Shown piece after piece: positions 63,950 to 64,000 of a DNA stretch of 64,000 nt. The DNA comes from Echinicola marina. Lineage in GTDB: Bacteria > Bacteroidota > Bacteroidia > Cytophagales > Cyclobacteriaceae. A model generated the notes under the pieces. The model searched no databases, had not been told where the DNA came from, and saw only the letters and a list, made by a program, of their open reading frames with translations. The position numbers and the translations under genes are program-made. The stretch is from assembly GCF_020463795.1 (NCBI RefSeq), contig NZ_CP080025.1:4399501-4463500 (forward strand). The letters run 5' to 3'. The stretch's first letter is position 1. Every line of letters starts with the position of its first letter.

Positions 63950-64000
63950 ATGCAAACCCTAAGATACCGTTCTAGAGGACCTGAAGTCCAATATTTAGAG
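63950..64000 (+). CDS. Start of a peptidoglycan-binding-like protein (cut by window edge)
   Basis: An ATG at 63950, 4 bases after the TPR stop, opens a frame to the window end reading MQTLRYRSRGPEVQYLE. L-x-x-G-x-x-V-x-x-L is the start of a PG_binding_1-type peptidoglycan-binding domain. Only 17 residues are present, so the rest of the protein is unknown. In eCIS operons a wall-acting enzyme here could serve as effector or in release of particles. Confidence 0.6.
   Translation, partial: MQTLRYRSRGPEVQYLE

Noticed and set aside
38322-64000. Contractile-tailed prophage or tailocin
   Set aside because: No capsid, portal, terminase or holin is seen, while Pvc16-like, LysM, PAAR and eCIS-core proteins are.

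Overview
The window is a piece of a Bacteroidota chromosome, most likely from the Cytophagales and plausibly the Cyclobacteriaceae (the group of Algoriphagus, Echinicola and Cyclobacterium). This rests on the moderately AT-rich sequence, Bacteroidota -7 boxes (TAnnTTTG) before several genes, and families typical of the phylum (DUF2911, YaiO-type barrel, DUF6909-like protein, single-gene-sheath eCIS). The exact genus is inference. I found no rRNA gene, tRNA gene or CRISPR array.

Layout. (1) 1-5750 is the end of an integrative mobilizable element. It holds a relaxase (cut by the window edge), MobC, a candidate oriT hairpin, a CHC2/Toprim primase, a VapE-like ATPase, an excisionase-type HTH protein, a four-helix membrane protein of unknown role and a tyrosine integrase. 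It abuts the 3' end of mnmE, the probable attachment site. (2) 5750-21600 is mostly ordinary chromosome on the minus strand: mnmE, a thioredoxin-like protein, a charged small protein, hrpB, a DUF2911 protein, mnmA, an NlpC/P60 lipoprotein and a three-gene amidohydrolase operon in which only the middle protein keeps the metal-binding HxH. A plus-strand THUMP RNA methyltransferase and an orphan small protein interrupt it. (3) 21852-27644 is a tightly coupled plus-strand operon: response regulator, HEAT-repeat membrane protein, processive family-2 glycosyltransferase, TPR/YaiO-like outer-membrane barrel and an anchored periplasmic protein. It looks like a synthase-dependent exopolysaccharide system and faces an LTA-synthase-like sulfatase-fold protein. 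(4) 29800-37515 holds housekeeping or accessory genes: a SAM methyltransferase, a PA0069-type radical SAM protein, a DUF3253 protein, msrA, a SulP transporter, a DUF6909-like protein and a DEAD-box helicase. (5) 38322 to the right edge is one long plus-strand operon for an extracellular contractile injection system (eCIS). In order it encodes a Pvc16-like cap protein, an unknown protein, sheath, two tube proteins, a 50-residue DUF5908 protein, a LysM adaptor, a VgrG-like spike, a PAAR tip, gp25, two large baseplate proteins, a 1421-residue PKD protein, a tape-measure protein, two DUF4157/eCIS-core candidate effectors, a TPR protein and the start of a peptidoglycan-binding-like gene.

How it works together. 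The eCIS operon encodes a complete tail-like particle except for the AAA+ ATPase and a recognisable fibre, which are not in the window. The two eCIS-core proteins share a loading-type N-terminal half but have unrelated payloads: a metzincin-type protease (HExxHxxGxxH) and an HNH-like nuclease motif followed by a long beta-rich region. The sheath carries an insertion of about 220 residues. The protein set resembles what I recall of the AlgoCIS particle of Algoriphagus machipongonensis, but the payloads, the sheath insertion and the 1421-residue protein are the parts most worth following up.
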